Origin: Parvibaculum sp045863935
Lineage (GTDB): Bacteria; Pseudomonadota; Alphaproteobacteria; Parvibaculales; Parvibaculaceae
DNA: 64,000 bases
Assembly (NCBI RefSeq): GCF_045863935.1
Contig: NZ_BTVP01000014.1
Span: 20,879-84,878 of the forward strand
Direction of reading: 5' to 3'
Positions 1 to 11,288 of this stretch are shown here, piece after piece (position 1 is the first letter of the stretch; every line of letters starts with the position of its first letter). The notes beneath the pieces were generated by a model that had not been told where the DNA came from, made no database searches, and saw only the letters and a program-made list of their open reading frames with translations. The position numbers were made by a program, and so were the translations under genes.

Positions 1-1560
1 ATAATCGGATTCCCATTCGCCGGGCTCATAGGCGTCCGGAAAATACAGTGCGAACGCGCCGACGACCTTCCCGTCATGCGCCATGATCGGCTGGAACCAC
101 AGCGACTGAATGTCTGCCTTGCGCATATAAGACGAGATATGAGTGCCCTGGTATTCCTCCTGAAGGTCCGTCGTTACGATCTTGGTGCCGGCGAGTGCGA
201 TGCGGCCGAAAATCCCGTGACGCTGCTCCCTCCAGAATTCGTCGACCCAGGCACCGAAATCGACCGGCAGGTGCGGCGCCGCGCAGGTCGTGAGATTGCA
301 TTCGGGATCGATAAGGAAGACGGCAGCGCGGCTGGAAGGGTTTGCTTCCTCCGATCCGAGCGCAAGAAGAGACATGACTTCATGCAGCGGCGCGCCGGTC
401 GCCAGTGCACGCAATACCCGGAACTGGTTGCGCTGTTCGGTCTCGGTGCGCTTCCTCGCCGTGATGTCGCGCATATTGATGACGTAGCCGCGAACGTTGG
501 GATCGTCGACAAGGTTGGTGATGCTCGATTCGATCCAAACCGTATGCGCCGCGTTTCGGGGCGTCGCGCCTCCTGTGTAGCGGGGAATCGCAAGCTCGTA
601 TGAGATCGTCTCGCCGGAGGCTGAAGGCCGGCCGGTAACGCCGTTGAGAATTTGGCTCCTCTGTTCTTCGGTCAGAAGCTTCAGGCCGTTGAGGCCTGTC
701 AACGCTTCCTGAGAGAGACCGATCTTCTCGGCGGCCGGCGAGGCATATTGAATGATGGCGTTCTCGTCGGTGACGAGCACGACGTCGAACGCGTTCTCCA
801 CCAGGGCGCGGAAATGATGTTCGCGCCGTTGAAGCTCGTCGTTTGCCTCCTCGGCGCGACGGCGGGCGGTTTCCGAAATGTCGCGTGCCTGGCCGAGGTC
901 CTCGATGAGATCGGCGTTCCTGAAGCGGAGATCGTGCGTCTCAATCACGTTGGCCCTCTGCTGCGCGGCGATGCGAGCCAGAAGAAGATAGGCCGGAATG
1001 CAAGCGAAGCCGAGGGCCATGAAAACGGGATCGAGCGTCCAGATGGAGACGCCGATCACCGCGGTTATGACCGGCGCGGTGACCGACAGGAATATCGGCA
1101 GGAGATGGTAGGCGATCTGCGATGCCATCACGACGTGGATGACGAGCACCGTCAGGATGGCGAGGTTCTGAATGCCGCCATCCGTCTGCCAGAAGAACGG
1201 TATCACGCCGAGCCAGACGAGGTTGAGAATCCAGTAGCGGATGGCCGTCGGACGTATCCATGCCTCCGCCTTGGCTTCGTGGCGGTCGTCGGCAGAAAAG
1301 AAGCGCTGCTGGAAAAAAGCGTACTCGGCCCAGCCCGCCACAATGGCGAGCCACCACAGGACGATTACAGGCTGCGGGAAGGCCGGCTGGAAGGTGAAAA
1401 CGACGGCGCCCGATATCGCGGGGAAAAGAACCGGCATCCCGCGATAGGCGCGCATGATGGTCCGGTAGAGTTCGAGACGAATGGCAGAAGCACGTTCGTC
1501 TCCGGTAGCGTTCCCGCTGTCCGAAGCGATCGGGCTCGAATGGATGCTCGTACCGGGCAT
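1..1560 (-). CDS. membrane-bound PAS/GAF sensor protein, 3' end cut off by window edge
   Basis: The first 520 residues are present and the C-terminal output domain lies outside the window. Residues ~40-195 hold several hydrophobic segments (a multi-pass membrane input region). A short coiled coil follows at ~205-247, then a PAS fold (~250-370, with the typical FRALVENAFDVVLVTDENA start), then a GAF-like domain from ~385 (FLIDPE..., ending near the cut). This layout is usual for sensor histidine kinases or diguanylate cyclases/phosphodiesterases, and I cannot tell which from the part seen. The ATG at 1560 has an AGGAG about 11 bases upstream. No partner gene is visible on its upstream side; the next gene is a lipoprotein with its own terminator. 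The call as a sensor is firm; the output is unknown. Confidence 0.8.
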   Translation of the reverse strand, partial: MPGTSIHSSPIASDSGNATGDERASAIRLELYRTIMRAYRGMPVLFPAISGAVVFTFQPAFPQPVIVLWWLAIVAGWAEYAFFQQRFFSADDRHEAKAEAWIRPTAIRYWILNLVWLGVIPFFWQTDGGIQNLAILTVLVIHVVMASQIAYHLLPIFLSVTAPVITAVIGVSIWTLDPVFMALGFACIPAYLLLARIAAQQRANVIETHDLRFRNADLIEDLGQARDISETARRRAEEANDELQRREHHFRALVENAFDVVLVTDENAIIQYASPAAEKIGLSQEALTGLNGLKLLTEEQRSQILNGVTGRPSASGETISYELAIPRYTGGATPRNAAHTVWIESSITNLVDDPNVRGYVINMRDITARKRTETEQRNQFRVLRALATGAPLHEVMSLLALGSEEANPSSRAAVFLIDPECNLTTCAAPHLPVDFGAWVDEFWREQRHGIFGRIALAGTKIVTTDLQEEYQGTHISSYMRKADIQSLWFQPIMAHDGKVVGAFALYFPDAYEPGEWESDY

Positions 1561-1662
1561 CTCGACGGGGTCTCCTCCCCCCAGAATGGACGCCTCCCCT
1601 CTACCCAGTTCACGCCATGAAGGTAAAGTTTCCCTGAATGCCCGAATTCTGCCGGAGACAAT

Positions 1663-1698
1663 GAAAAAACCCCGTCCGCGTGTTGCGGACAGGGTTCT
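1663..1698 (-). terminator. rho-independent terminator of the Sel1-like lipoprotein gene
   Basis: Read on the minus strand, an 11-bp stem (ACCCTGTCCGC / GCGGACGGGGT, one G-T wobble) with a five-base loop is followed by a run of six T. It lies about 25 bases past the stop codon of the lipoprotein gene and separates it from the sensor gene downstream. Confidence 0.8.
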
Positions 1699-1720
1699 TC
1701 GGCGCGCCCCGACGGCGAGG

Positions 1721-2410
1721 TTAGTAGGCGCCTGGCACCTTTGGGATGTCGGCCTGCGTCGGAGTGGAACGCTTGCCCTCGACGGCACAGCTACGCTTCA
1801 CATCGCGATCGATCGCGGTTGAGGGCGTCCAGTAGGTCGGCATCCAGTTTGCCGCGCGCTGGTCGGCGACCGCCGCCTGTTCACTGGTCAGGCTGCCCCG
1901 GAACTCCTGCGCAATGGAGACGTCGGGCTGGACACCGAGAGAAAGCAGGCTCGGGTTGCGGCTATAGAGCTTCGCCCATTTGGCGCCCTCGACGGCATCT
2001 TGCGGGACGCCCTGGCCCTTCAGATAAAGCGAGGCCATCAGCTTCTGCGCGTCGGGCCAGCCGCTTTGGGCGGCGCGATGCACCCATTCGGCTCCCTCGG
2101 CTTCCTTGTCGGTGGCGATCAGGCACTGACCCAGCGCCATTTGCGCGCCCTCGTAGCCATGGCCCCGATAGGCAAAGCAGGTCAGAACGTTGAAGGTCTC
2201 TTCTTCGCATTCACCACGGGCTGCCTGGCTCACGGATTTTGCATAGAGCGTGCCCGCAGGATCCTGCTCTGCAAGGGTCGGGATAATACGCCCATCGGCG
2301 TCGCGTTTGCGGGCGGCTCCGCCTCCGCTGCAGGCTGCGAGAGCGAGGGCGACGACGCTCAGGGCGATCACGGCTCCCGCTTTCGATGTCAGTTGAATGC
2401 GTGCTGGCAT
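1721..2410 (-). CDS. Sel1-like repeat lipoprotein
   Basis: A 229-residue exported lipoprotein. The signal peptide ends in a lipobox (LALAAC, Cys27), so the mature protein should be anchored in a membrane facing the periplasm. Residues ~70-160 contain TPR/Sel1-type helical units (for example EGAEWVHRAAQSGWPDAQKLMASLYLKG and the following repeat), which usually serve as protein-binding scaffolds. I chose the ATG at 2410 because GAGGGA precedes it and the signal peptide then starts at the N-terminus; an in-frame start 17 codons upstream would spoil the signal. It is a single gene, divergent from scpA and closed by its own terminator. Its partner is unknown. Confidence 0.75.
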   Translation of the reverse strand: MPARIQLTSKAGAVIALSVVALALAACSGGGAARKRDADGRIIPTLAEQDPAGTLYAKSVSQAARGECEEETFNVLTCFAYRGHGYEGAQMALGQCLIATDKEAEGAEWVHRAAQSGWPDAQKLMASLYLKGQGVPQDAVEGAKWAKLYSRNPSLLSLGVQPDVSIAQEFRGSLTSEQAAVADQRAANWMPTYWTPSTAIDRDVKRSCAVEGKRSTPTQADIPKVPGAY

Positions 2411-2634
2411 ATTTCCCTCAGATTTCATTGTTGCGGCCCAACCCGGTCCGCTTTTCCCCATTTGAACCCATATGGTGACGCAGCGAAATAGCGGCGTTCC
2501 TGCCCCTCATTCAGGGCGGTTTGACCCGCTGCGGCGCTTCCCGGATACTCCCGCCGCCTCTTTGGGGTGGCGGAGAGCGGTATGTTATGCTGTCTCCAGT
2601 GAAATTTCGCAATTTGCCGTGAGTAGAGACGAAG

Positions 2635-4791
<2,157 letters not shown>

Positions 4792-5077
4792 ACTGCCGAT
4801 AAACAAGGCTTCTCAGAAAATGCCTGTTTGACGGGCAGTGTGTGCGTCAAGTGAGCGTTGCCGCATATTCCTTGTTGCAACCCGCTTCGAGCTGGACTAT
4901 TCCCCCGGTCAACTTTCGACCATGAGAGTCGATTTGGCAGGGCACGCGTGCCGCTCAACGATCTCCGAGCCGCCGCCCATGGGCCCCGCCAGGCAAGACG
5001 TGCCCTCCCGGAACAGGAAACGCGGGAAAACACGGCTGCCGAGCATAGATCACATATGCGAGATCCGCGGAGGTGCC

Positions 5078-5308
5078 ATGAGCACCGGAGATGGTTTGGC
5101 GCGTCCAAAGGCGCGCCGCCCGAGCAGCCTTGCGGACGTCTGGGAAAAGGACGATCGGCAGAAGGAATATTACGGCATGCTGGCGGTGCGGCTCGAAGGG
5201 TTGCTTGAAGATATCAGGAAGAGGGGCGTCCCACCCGAGGATGACCTTGTCGAACGCTTGCGCGCGCTTCACGAGGAAGTGCAGGGACAGGTTGGCAAGC
5301 CCGATTGA
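5078..5308 (+). CDS. small hypothetical protein
   Basis: A 76-residue charged, soluble protein without signal peptide or membrane segment; the second half looks helical and possibly coiled coil (LAVRLEGLLEDIRKRGVPPEDDLVERLRALHEEV). The ATG at 5078 has GCGGAGG a few bases upstream, the best ribosome site in the area. I do not recognise the family. It sits alone between scpA and the convergent DUF3108 gene; its stop is 12 bases from the end of the latter. The 286 bases between scpA and this gene show no other gene or clear structure. Confidence 0.55.
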   Translation: MSTGDGLARPKARRPSSLADVWEKDDRQKEYYGMLAVRLEGLLEDIRKRGVPPEDDLVERLRALHEEVQGQVGKPD

Positions 5309-5320
5309 AGCCGGACTTCA

Positions 5321-6184
5321 TCAGTCAGGGATATCGGCGGCCGCGGTGTTCACACCCAGCGGCCGAAGCCGCACCACGTCCAGAACGGCACCGCCGATGG
5401 GCGTTCTCATCTGCACCCGCACCGGAAAGTAGAACTTTCCGCTGCCGACCGGCGCGAGCCATATCAAGGTATCGTCGCGCTGCCGCAGGGTGCTGGTGAG
5501 TTTCGCCTTCTCCATGCCCGCGCGCGGCGTTACGCGCACCTTGCAGCGGACCGCTTCGCCGCTATAGCCGTTGTCGCGCGTCGTAATCGTATCGATGCGG
5601 TCGAAGGTGAGATCGAGGTCGTAGCGGCGCTTGCCGTCGAAGACGGGGAGCTTGCGATTGCAGGGGCTGCCTTCGTTCACCACCGGCACGAGAAAGGTGC
5701 TGACAGGATCGAGCGTTCCCTTTCGCTCGAATGGCAAGGTGCTCTCGCGCTCTTCGGGGGAGAGCGGCGGGTCGAAGCTCAAGGCCGGCATGCCGCCATT
5801 ATTGTAGGTGAGGAGCCGCTTCTTCGTTTCGTCGTTTTCGGTTGAGGTGAAAGCGAAGCTCGACGGGTGCAGTTTCTCGCCATCGACGCGGCCCTCGCTC
5901 GTCATGGTCCACTTCGCGTCCCAGAACTTCTTCGGGAGGCCGGCCGATCCGAGCTGGTTCTGCAACCGGTAGTTCTCGCCTTTCAGGCTCGCTTTCATCG
6001 AGCCTTCGGCAACGATGAGCCCGCCGATATAGACCGTGTAGTCTGCGAGCATCCCTTCGGCGGTGGCTTCCGGCTCGACGGTCTTTGCGGCCGCAGGCAA
6101 AGCAGCGCCAATCGCCGCCGCAAGCGCGAAGGCAAGCGTCAGGCTTCTTCCCGTTCTTTTCCGTTCGTATGTCGCTCGGTACAT
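5321..6184 (-). CDS. DUF3108 family exported protein
   Basis: A 287-residue protein with a cleavable signal peptide (hydrophobic LTLAFALAAAIGAALP ending in AAAKT), so probably periplasmic. The body matches my memory of the DUF3108 family: YTVYIGGLIVAEGSM near the start, a central TYNNGG...FDPPLSPEE segment and a C-terminal beta-rich part ending in PIGGAVLDVVRL. The function of the family is not established. I chose the ATG at 6184 because the signal peptide then begins about 14 residues in; an in-frame start 42 codons upstream gives an implausible leader. It is convergent with the small gene at 5078 and divergent from meaB. Confidence 0.75.
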   Translation of the reverse strand: MYRATYERKRTGRSLTLAFALAAAIGAALPAAAKTVEPEATAEGMLADYTVYIGGLIVAEGSMKASLKGENYRLQNQLGSAGLPKKFWDAKWTMTSEGRVDGEKLHPSSFAFTSTENDETKKRLLTYNNGGMPALSFDPPLSPEERESTLPFERKGTLDPVSTFLVPVVNEGSPCNRKLPVFDGKRRYDLDLTFDRIDTITTRDNGYSGEAVRCKVRVTPRAGMEKAKLTSTLRQRDDTLIWLAPVGSGKFYFPVRVQMRTPIGGAVLDVVRLRPLGVNTAAADIPD

Positions 6185-6318
6185 GGCCAAAAGGGGTCTC
6201 CCGGTCGTAACAGGCCCTCCCACAGGCTTTCCCGTCCATTTTCGCCGCTTCAAGCTGAACCCAGCCTGAACGGCCGGGGCTGGACGGGGCCGATCCGGAC
6301 AAGTATGCAACTGGGGCC

Positions 6319-7359
6319 ATGAGCGGAACAGAGAAAAAGCAGGCGGAGCGGCGCGCCTATAACCGGGCGGCGCCCGATCCGGGAGAGCTTGCCGCGGGAA
6401 TCCGGGCCGGCAGCCGCACGGCGCTGGCCCGCGCCATCACGCTTGTCGAATCGGCACGGGCGGACCATCAGGACATCGCACAGGTCCTGTTGGCGGATAT
6501 TCTGCCGGAGACGGGCAAGGCGGTGCGGCTCGGCCTTTCCGGGGCGCCCGGCGTCGGCAAATCGACCTTCACCGAAGCATTCGGCCAGCACCTCACGGGA
6601 GAGGGGCACAAGGTTGCCGTTCTCGCCATCGATCCTTCCTCGGCACGCACCGGCGGATCGATCCTCGGCGACAAGACCCGTATGGAACTTCTGGCGCGCG
6701 ATCCCAATGCCTTCATCCGCCCTTCCCCGTCGGGGGGCACGCTGGGCGGCGTTGCGCGCCGGACCCGGGAGGCCATGCTCCTCACCGAGGCTGCGGGCTA
6801 TGACGTCGTCATCGTCGAGACGGTCGGCGTTGGCCAGTCGGAAACGTCGGTCGCGGAGATGGTCGATATGTTCCTTCTCCTGCTGTCGCCGGGAGGCGGC
6901 GACGAATTGCAGGGGATAAAGCGCGGCATCATGGAGCTTGCAGACCTCGTCGTGGTCAACAAGGCGGATGGCGATCTCGTTCCAGCCGCCAGGCGCGCCC
7001 AGATGGAGTACAAGGCGGCTCTCCACCTGATGAAGCCGAAAAGCGCCGTCTGGACCCCGAGCGTCCTCTTGGCATCGGCCCTGAAAGGCGAGGGACTGGC
7101 CGAAATCTGGGCCGCGGCGCTCGATCACCACAGGAAGCTCTCCGAGGCGGGAGAACTCGACCGGGTGAGGGCCTCTCAGGCAAAGGCCTGGATGTGGACG
7201 GAGATCAGGGAGGGCCTTTTCGCGGCCCTCAAGGCGGACAAAAGGGCCGCTTCGCTCCTTCCCGACCTCGAGGCCGACGTAGCGGCAGGCAGGGCCACGC
7301 CGACCGCCGCCGCGAAACGGCTCCTGGCCCTTGTGCTTGGGGAGGGAAAGGGCAGCTAG
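6319..7359 (+). CDS. meaB: methylmalonyl-CoA mutase-associated GTPase MeaB
   Basis: A 346-residue G3E-family P-loop GTPase (ArgK/MeaB) that loads and protects the adenosylcobalamin cofactor of methylmalonyl-CoA mutase. The Walker A loop GAPGVGKST is at residues 75-83, the DPSSARTGGSILGDKTRM switch region follows, and the guanine-specificity NKAD motif is at 214-217. Length and order fit the family. Its presence just downstream of scpA, separated by one small gene and a divergent DUF3108 gene, supports a joint role in propionyl-CoA metabolism. It has no clear terminator of its own; rpmB follows with a separate promoter. Confidence 0.95.
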   Translation: MSGTEKKQAERRAYNRAAPDPGELAAGIRAGSRTALARAITLVESARADHQDIAQVLLADILPETGKAVRLGLSGAPGVGKSTFTEAFGQHLTGEGHKVAVLAIDPSSARTGGSILGDKTRMELLARDPNAFIRPSPSGGTLGGVARRTREAMLLTEAAGYDVVIVETVGVGQSETSVAEMVDMFLLLLSPGGGDELQGIKRGIMELADLVVVNKADGDLVPAARRAQMEYKAALHLMKPKSAVWTPSVLLASALKGEGLAEIWAAALDHHRKLSEAGELDRVRASQAKAWMWTEIREGLFAALKADKRAASLLPDLEADVAAGRATPTAAAKRLLALVLGEGKGS

Positions 7360-7375
7360 AAGCGCCTTTCTGGCC

Positions 7376-7404
7376 TTGACGTGCCCGCGAGGGCCTTTTA
7401 TACG
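7376..7404 (+). promoter_or_regulatory. sigma-70-type promoter of rpmB
   Basis: TTGACG at 7376-7381 and TATACG at 7399-7404 are separated by exactly 17 bases, close to the housekeeping consensus. It lies 16 bases after the meaB stop and about 77 bases before the rpmB start, so rpmB can be transcribed independently of meaB. Confidence 0.65.
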
Positions 7405-7481
7405 TGCGCGCCTGTCTTCAGGTGCATTTGGGCCGCGCGGACATTCGCGGCGGCCCCGCCGATACTGCAAAGGAAGTTTCT

Positions 7482-7772
7482 ATGTCCCGCCGTTGCGAAC
7501 TCTCCGGCAAGGCCGTGATGTCCGGCAACAATGTGAGCCACGCGAACCGCAAGACTCGCCGCCGCTTTCTGCCGAATCTCTGCCAGGTCACGCTGATCAG
7601 CGACGCCCTCGGCCGTCAGGTCAGCCTGCGTATTTCGGCCCATGCGCTGCGCTCCGTCGAGCATAATGGCGGTCTGGATCCCTTCCTTCTGAAGGCGTCC
7701 GACTCGCAGCTCTCGTCGCGTGCGCTGAAGCTCAAGCGCCAGATCGAAAAGGTGCAGGCCGTCGCCGCCTGA
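7482..7772 (+). CDS. rpmB: 50S ribosomal protein L28
   Basis: A 96-residue basic protein of the large ribosomal subunit. It begins with the typical MSRRCELSGKAVMSGNNVSH and has the NRKTRRRFLPNL core; the alphaproteobacterial C-terminal extension (LKLKRQIEKVQAVAA) is present. The start at 7482 follows AAGGAAG. A promoter at 7376-7404 and a terminator at 7798-7832 make it a single-gene transcription unit. Confidence 0.97.
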   Translation: MSRRCELSGKAVMSGNNVSHANRKTRRRFLPNLCQVTLISDALGRQVSLRISAHALRSVEHNGGLDPFLLKASDSQLSSRALKLKRQIEKVQAVAA

Positions 7773-7797
7773 CGCTTAACAGCGAAATTTCGGAAAT

Positions 7798-7832
7798 ACG
7801 GGCGGTCCTCAGGGACTGCCCGTTTTCGTTTT
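7798..7832 (+). terminator. rho-independent terminator of rpmB
   Basis: An 11-bp stem (ACGGGCGGTCC pairing with GGACTGCCCGT, one G-U wobble) closes a four-base loop and is followed by TTTTCGTTTT. It begins 26 bases after the rpmB stop. Confidence 0.85.
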
Positions 7833-7939
7833 GGGCGCGGAGCGCCGTTTACCCAGATTTCCAAAATTTTGACGGCGGCCTTTCGGGCGCGGTACTGCGC
7901 GGCTAGACTCCGCGCCTTGTCGATTTCGGGGGCTTCATC

Positions 7940-8620
7940 ATGCTGGACAGGGGGGTGGATCGCGTGCCGGTGAGCCGGCCGGGGCCGGTGTCACGATTCG
8001 TGACCGCGCTCATCCGCCTCATTTTCCCCGTTCTTGCCCTATGCGCGGCGTTTCTCCTCAGCTTCTATCTGCAGGACGTTCCCGCGCCGGAGCTCGCGGC
8101 CCTTGGCCAGATCGATCCGCTGCTCGATCCGTCGGACTGGATCAACTGGGGCTTCCTCGTGCTGCCCTCGGTCTTCTTCATCATGAACCTGTCGAGCCGG
8201 CGCTACGGAGCGGCCCTGACGCTGACGGCGGCTCTCATCGCCTGGCTTGTGCTCGCGGGTAGCGTCTTCTGGGCGAACCGGGAAGGACTGATCGCGGATT
8301 TCGAAGAGGACATCGCGCCCTATGCGCTCGCCGCCTCCTTCACGGGGGCCATGGCGGTGGGCCAGCTCGTGAACATTCTTCTGTTCGACTGGCTTCGCGG
8401 CATTCCATGGTGGAAGGCGCCGTTCTTCGCCGCCTTTGTTGGCGGTACCGTCTTCGCGGTCGTCTTCAACACGCGACCGGCGATGGTGTGGGACGCCGAG
8501 CTCGGTGGCCGCATCGCCGTCGAGGCGGGCATTCACTTCATCTGGGCGCTTGGTCAGCTTCTTCCGACACTGATGCTGCGGCGGACGATCCGTCCGCTTC
8601 CGGGCTTCGGGGGAGCTTGA
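7940..8620 (+). CDS. integral membrane protein, possibly VUT/queuosine-precursor-transporter-like
   Basis: A 226-residue hydrophobic protein with about six membrane segments and no soluble domain. The stretch VNILLFDWLRGIPWWKAPFFAAFVGG (residues ~143-168) resembles the repeat of VUT/YhhQ-type small-molecule transporters, but the match is weak and from memory, so the function stays open. It starts at 7940. The last 83 bases overlap the 3' end of the convergent phytase-like gene on the other strand, an unusually long tail-to-tail overlap for this window. Confidence 0.6.
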   Translation: MLDRGVDRVPVSRPGPVSRFVTALIRLIFPVLALCAAFLLSFYLQDVPAPELAALGQIDPLLDPSDWINWGFLVLPSVFFIMNLSSRRYGAALTLTAALIAWLVLAGSVFWANREGLIADFEEDIAPYALAASFTGAMAVGQLVNILLFDWLRGIPWWKAPFFAAFVGGTVFAVVFNTRPAMVWDAELGGRIAVEAGIHFIWALGQLLPTLMLRRTIRPLPGFGGA

Positions 8621-9692
8621 GCGTTCCTTCTGCTGGCGCGAGCTGCGGCTCCTTCGGCATTTCAAGGCGGAACATCAGCAACAGGGTCCGCTGCAGCGGA
8701 TTGAAGTTGTCGTCCGAAATCACATAGACGAGCAGGTCGCCGTTCTGGTCCCGCCGGACCGCCATTCCTTCCATGTTGTCGATCGAGTAGCGCTGGCCGA
8801 CATCGACGAGCACCTCGCCGTCCACGATGGCGTCGCGCGCGATCGTGTCTCCGGGGATCAGGCGCATCTGCATGCCGACGCCTGCAAGCGGCGAATATCG
8901 CCGTTCGAGAAGCAGCAGGTCGCCATTCGGCAAGAGCGCCATATCCGTCGGGCTGTAAGGTTCGCGCGCCGTGAGGCCGAACCACGCAATGTCGTGTCCG
9001 TCGGCGATGAAGCCCTTGATGTGGCCGCGCGGATCCAGCGTGTCTTCCGTGATCGCCAGGATGCGCGGATCTCTCTCCGGTCCGGAGGGCGGCAGAAGTT
9101 CGAGCGACTCGAGGCCGCCATTGCTGTTCAGGCGTCCGAAATGCCGCTGTGTCAGCAGTTGCTCGGGTGTCGCTTCGGCGCCGAATGTTTCGAGGTCGTA
9201 GCGCCAGATCCGGTGCGCGCGCTCGAAACCGACATAGGCCTTGCCGAGGATGCCGTCCGTTGCGCCCGGCAATATGACGAGGCTCTCCGCATCGCCGAGC
9301 GTCTTGCCGGCGATCGGTTTGCCGTCGAGCCCGAGCATCGGCGCGATCTGTGCTTCCGCCATGCCGGAAAGCCGCCCGCGTTCGTCGTAGAGGAGAATGG
9401 CGGTCAGCCACCGGCCCTGATCGGAGACGGAAAGCATGGCGGCGCCGTCGGGACTTACCGCGAGACCCGACCAGCCGCCGAAATCTTCATCCGGCGATGC
9501 GATTTCGATACCGCCCGCCCAGACGAGTTTTCCGGTTCTGGTTTCGGTGCGGTCTTCCGGGTTCCAGAGCAGCGTGGATGTCGAGACTTCTATCGGTCTG
9601 GACGCGGCGGCCAGAGGGGAGGCCTCCGCACAGATCGCCGCAAGCAAGGCGCAGGCGGCCAAGATCCTTGTCACGCAATACCGGTTAGCCAA
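8538..9692 (-). CDS. exported esterase-like protein of the phytase family
   Basis: An exported protein of 384 residues with a signal peptide (ILAACALLAAICAEASPLAAAS) and a beta-propeller-like body. Motifs seen include GGWSGLAVSPDG, LGDAESLVILPG, NGGLESLELLP, PTDMALLPNGDLLLLER and DNMEGMAVRRDQNGD, which I associate with the 'esterase-like activity of phytase' domain. Substrate unknown, probably periplasmic. I prefer the TTG start at 9692, which has a strong AGAGGGG and puts the signal peptide at the N-terminus; the in-frame ATG at 9761 would add 23 residues and has a weak ribosome site. It overlaps the convergent membrane protein gene and lies just downstream of the MATE gene. Confidence 0.8.
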   Translation of the reverse strand: MANRYCVTRILAACALLAAICAEASPLAAASRPIEVSTSTLLWNPEDRTETRTGKLVWAGGIEIASPDEDFGGWSGLAVSPDGAAMLSVSDQGRWLTAILLYDERGRLSGMAEAQIAPMLGLDGKPIAGKTLGDAESLVILPGATDGILGKAYVGFERAHRIWRYDLETFGAEATPEQLLTQRHFGRLNSNGGLESLELLPPSGPERDPRILAITEDTLDPRGHIKGFIADGHDIAWFGLTAREPYSPTDMALLPNGDLLLLERRYSPLAGVGMQMRLIPGDTIARDAIVDGEVLVDVGQRYSIDNMEGMAVRRDQNGDLLVYVISDDNFNPLQRTLLLMFRLEMPKEPQLAPAEGTLKLPRSPEADGSSAAASVSEEADQAPR

Positions 9693-9778
9693 TTCGATTA
9701 CCCCTCTGTACCGGGCTTCTGGCCGCTCTTGTCTGGCGGGTATGCCGGTGCCGGGCATCATATCGGCGCATCTCGCGC

Positions 9779-11212
9779 TTACAAGTGCGCCGCGTTCTCG
9801 GGTACGCGCGCCGCGACACCCCAGGGAGAACGATCGAGGCCGAGCTTCGTTCGCCGCGTCCAGCGCGAAATCATCATGACGGAAACGGCGGCAAGTCCCG
9901 CCGCGAGACCGAGCCAGATGCCCACGCCTTCGAGTTTCAGCGGAAAGGCGAGAAGAACGCCGGAACTGAGACCGATGACCCAGTAGCCGACGCCCGCATA
10001 AATCATGGGCACGCGCGTGTCCTGCAATCCGCGCAGCATTCCGGCGCAGATCGATTGTGCGCCATCGAAGACCTGAAACAGGGCGGCAATCGCGAGGAAG
10101 GAAACGGCAAGCGCGATGACGTTCGCGTTTTCGGGCACGCTCCGGTCGAGAAAAATGCCGATCAGCGCATGCGGGAAGAGCATCATCATGAGCGCCATCA
10201 AAGCCATGAAGGCGACGCCCATCACGAGAGGCGTCCAGCCCGCTCTCGTGATTGCCTCTGCGTCATCCGCGCCCAGCGCGCGGCCGACGCGCACGGTCAC
10301 CGCTTGCGAGAAACCGAGCGGGACCATGAAGGAGACGGCTGCGATCTGCAGCGCGATCGAGTGAGCGGCGAGTGCCTCCGCGCCGAAGAGACCCATGAGA
10401 AGGACGGCGGCATTGAACACCATGACCTCGAATGCCAGCGTCATGCCGATCGGCAGGCCGAGGCGCCAGAGTTCACGGTAGCGCATCCAGTCCGCGCGCC
10501 AGAAGCGGCCGAAAATGGAGTAGCGGCGGAAACGCCGGTCAGAAACGACGATGAGTGCGAGTGCGCCGAACATGAAGATGCTCGTCAGCACGCTGCCGAT
10601 ACCCGCACCGGGCAGGCCGAGGGCAGGCATGCCGAGATGACCGAACATGAGGCACCAGTTGGCGAAGGCATTGAAGGGCACGGCCAGCGCGCCGATGACG
10701 AGCGCCCAGCGGGGCCGTTCGAGCGCCGAGATGAAGATGCGCAGAACGACATAGAGAAAGGCCGGAAAGAGCGCCCATTGGAGCGCGCGCGTGTAGGACG
10801 CGGCGGATGCCGCCAGCGCCGGGTCCTGACCGAGCAGAACGAGAATAGTCTCCGCGTTCCAGAGGAGCAGCCAGAACGGGATGCAGAGCGTTGCCGCCGC
10901 CCAGAAGGCCTGCCGCATGGTGCGCCGCACGTCGCGCACCGAATGGCGGCGGCGTCCGAGTTCGGCGGCCGCCATGGGCGCCGCGGCGGTGACGACGCCG
11001 ATGCCGAAGATCATCATGGCGAAATAGAGGTTCGATCCGAGGGCACCGGCAGCGAGCGCCTCCGGCCCGATCCATCCCATCATGACGACGTCGGTCGCGT
11101 TGATCGCGATCTGCGCGAGGTTCGTTGCGATGAGCGGCCAGGCAAGCGCGATCGTCGCCTTTGCTTCGGCGATCCAGAGCGTCCGGACTGTTCCCTCGGT
11201 ATCGGCGTGCAT
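9779..11212 (-). CDS. MATE family efflux transporter
   Basis: A 477-residue inner-membrane protein with about 12 hydrophobic segments in two MatE halves (first ~20-180, second ~240-400). Typical features are LAWPLIATNLAQIAINATDVVMMGWIGPEALAAGALG near the N-terminus and ALAAHSIALQIAAVSFMVPLGFSQAVTVRVG at the start of the second half. Members (NorM type) export cationic drugs or metabolites against H+ or Na+. The start ATG is at 11212. It probably shares a transcript with the phytase-like gene 86 bases downstream, though no functional link is evident. Confidence 0.92.
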   Translation of the reverse strand: MHADTEGTVRTLWIAEAKATIALAWPLIATNLAQIAINATDVVMMGWIGPEALAAGALGSNLYFAMMIFGIGVVTAAAPMAAAELGRRRHSVRDVRRTMRQAFWAAATLCIPFWLLLWNAETILVLLGQDPALAASAASYTRALQWALFPAFLYVVLRIFISALERPRWALVIGALAVPFNAFANWCLMFGHLGMPALGLPGAGIGSVLTSIFMFGALALIVVSDRRFRRYSIFGRFWRADWMRYRELWRLGLPIGMTLAFEVMVFNAAVLLMGLFGAEALAAHSIALQIAAVSFMVPLGFSQAVTVRVGRALGADDAEAITRAGWTPLVMGVAFMALMALMMMLFPHALIGIFLDRSVPENANVIALAVSFLAIAALFQVFDGAQSICAGMLRGLQDTRVPMIYAGVGYWVIGLSSGVLLAFPLKLEGVGIWLGLAAGLAAVSVMMISRWTRRTKLGLDRSPWGVAARVPENAAHL

Positions 11213-11288
11213 TGTTGGTGTCTTCTGGCGGCTGGAGAAAAGCCGCGCAGAATATTCTCCTCGCCGGGAAGCTCAAGCTTTCTTTCCG

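Noticed and set aside
652..1620. A 322-codon plus-strand frame
   Set aside because: Antisense to the PAS/GAF sensor gene, which has a ribosome site, membrane region and domains; the plus frame has none.
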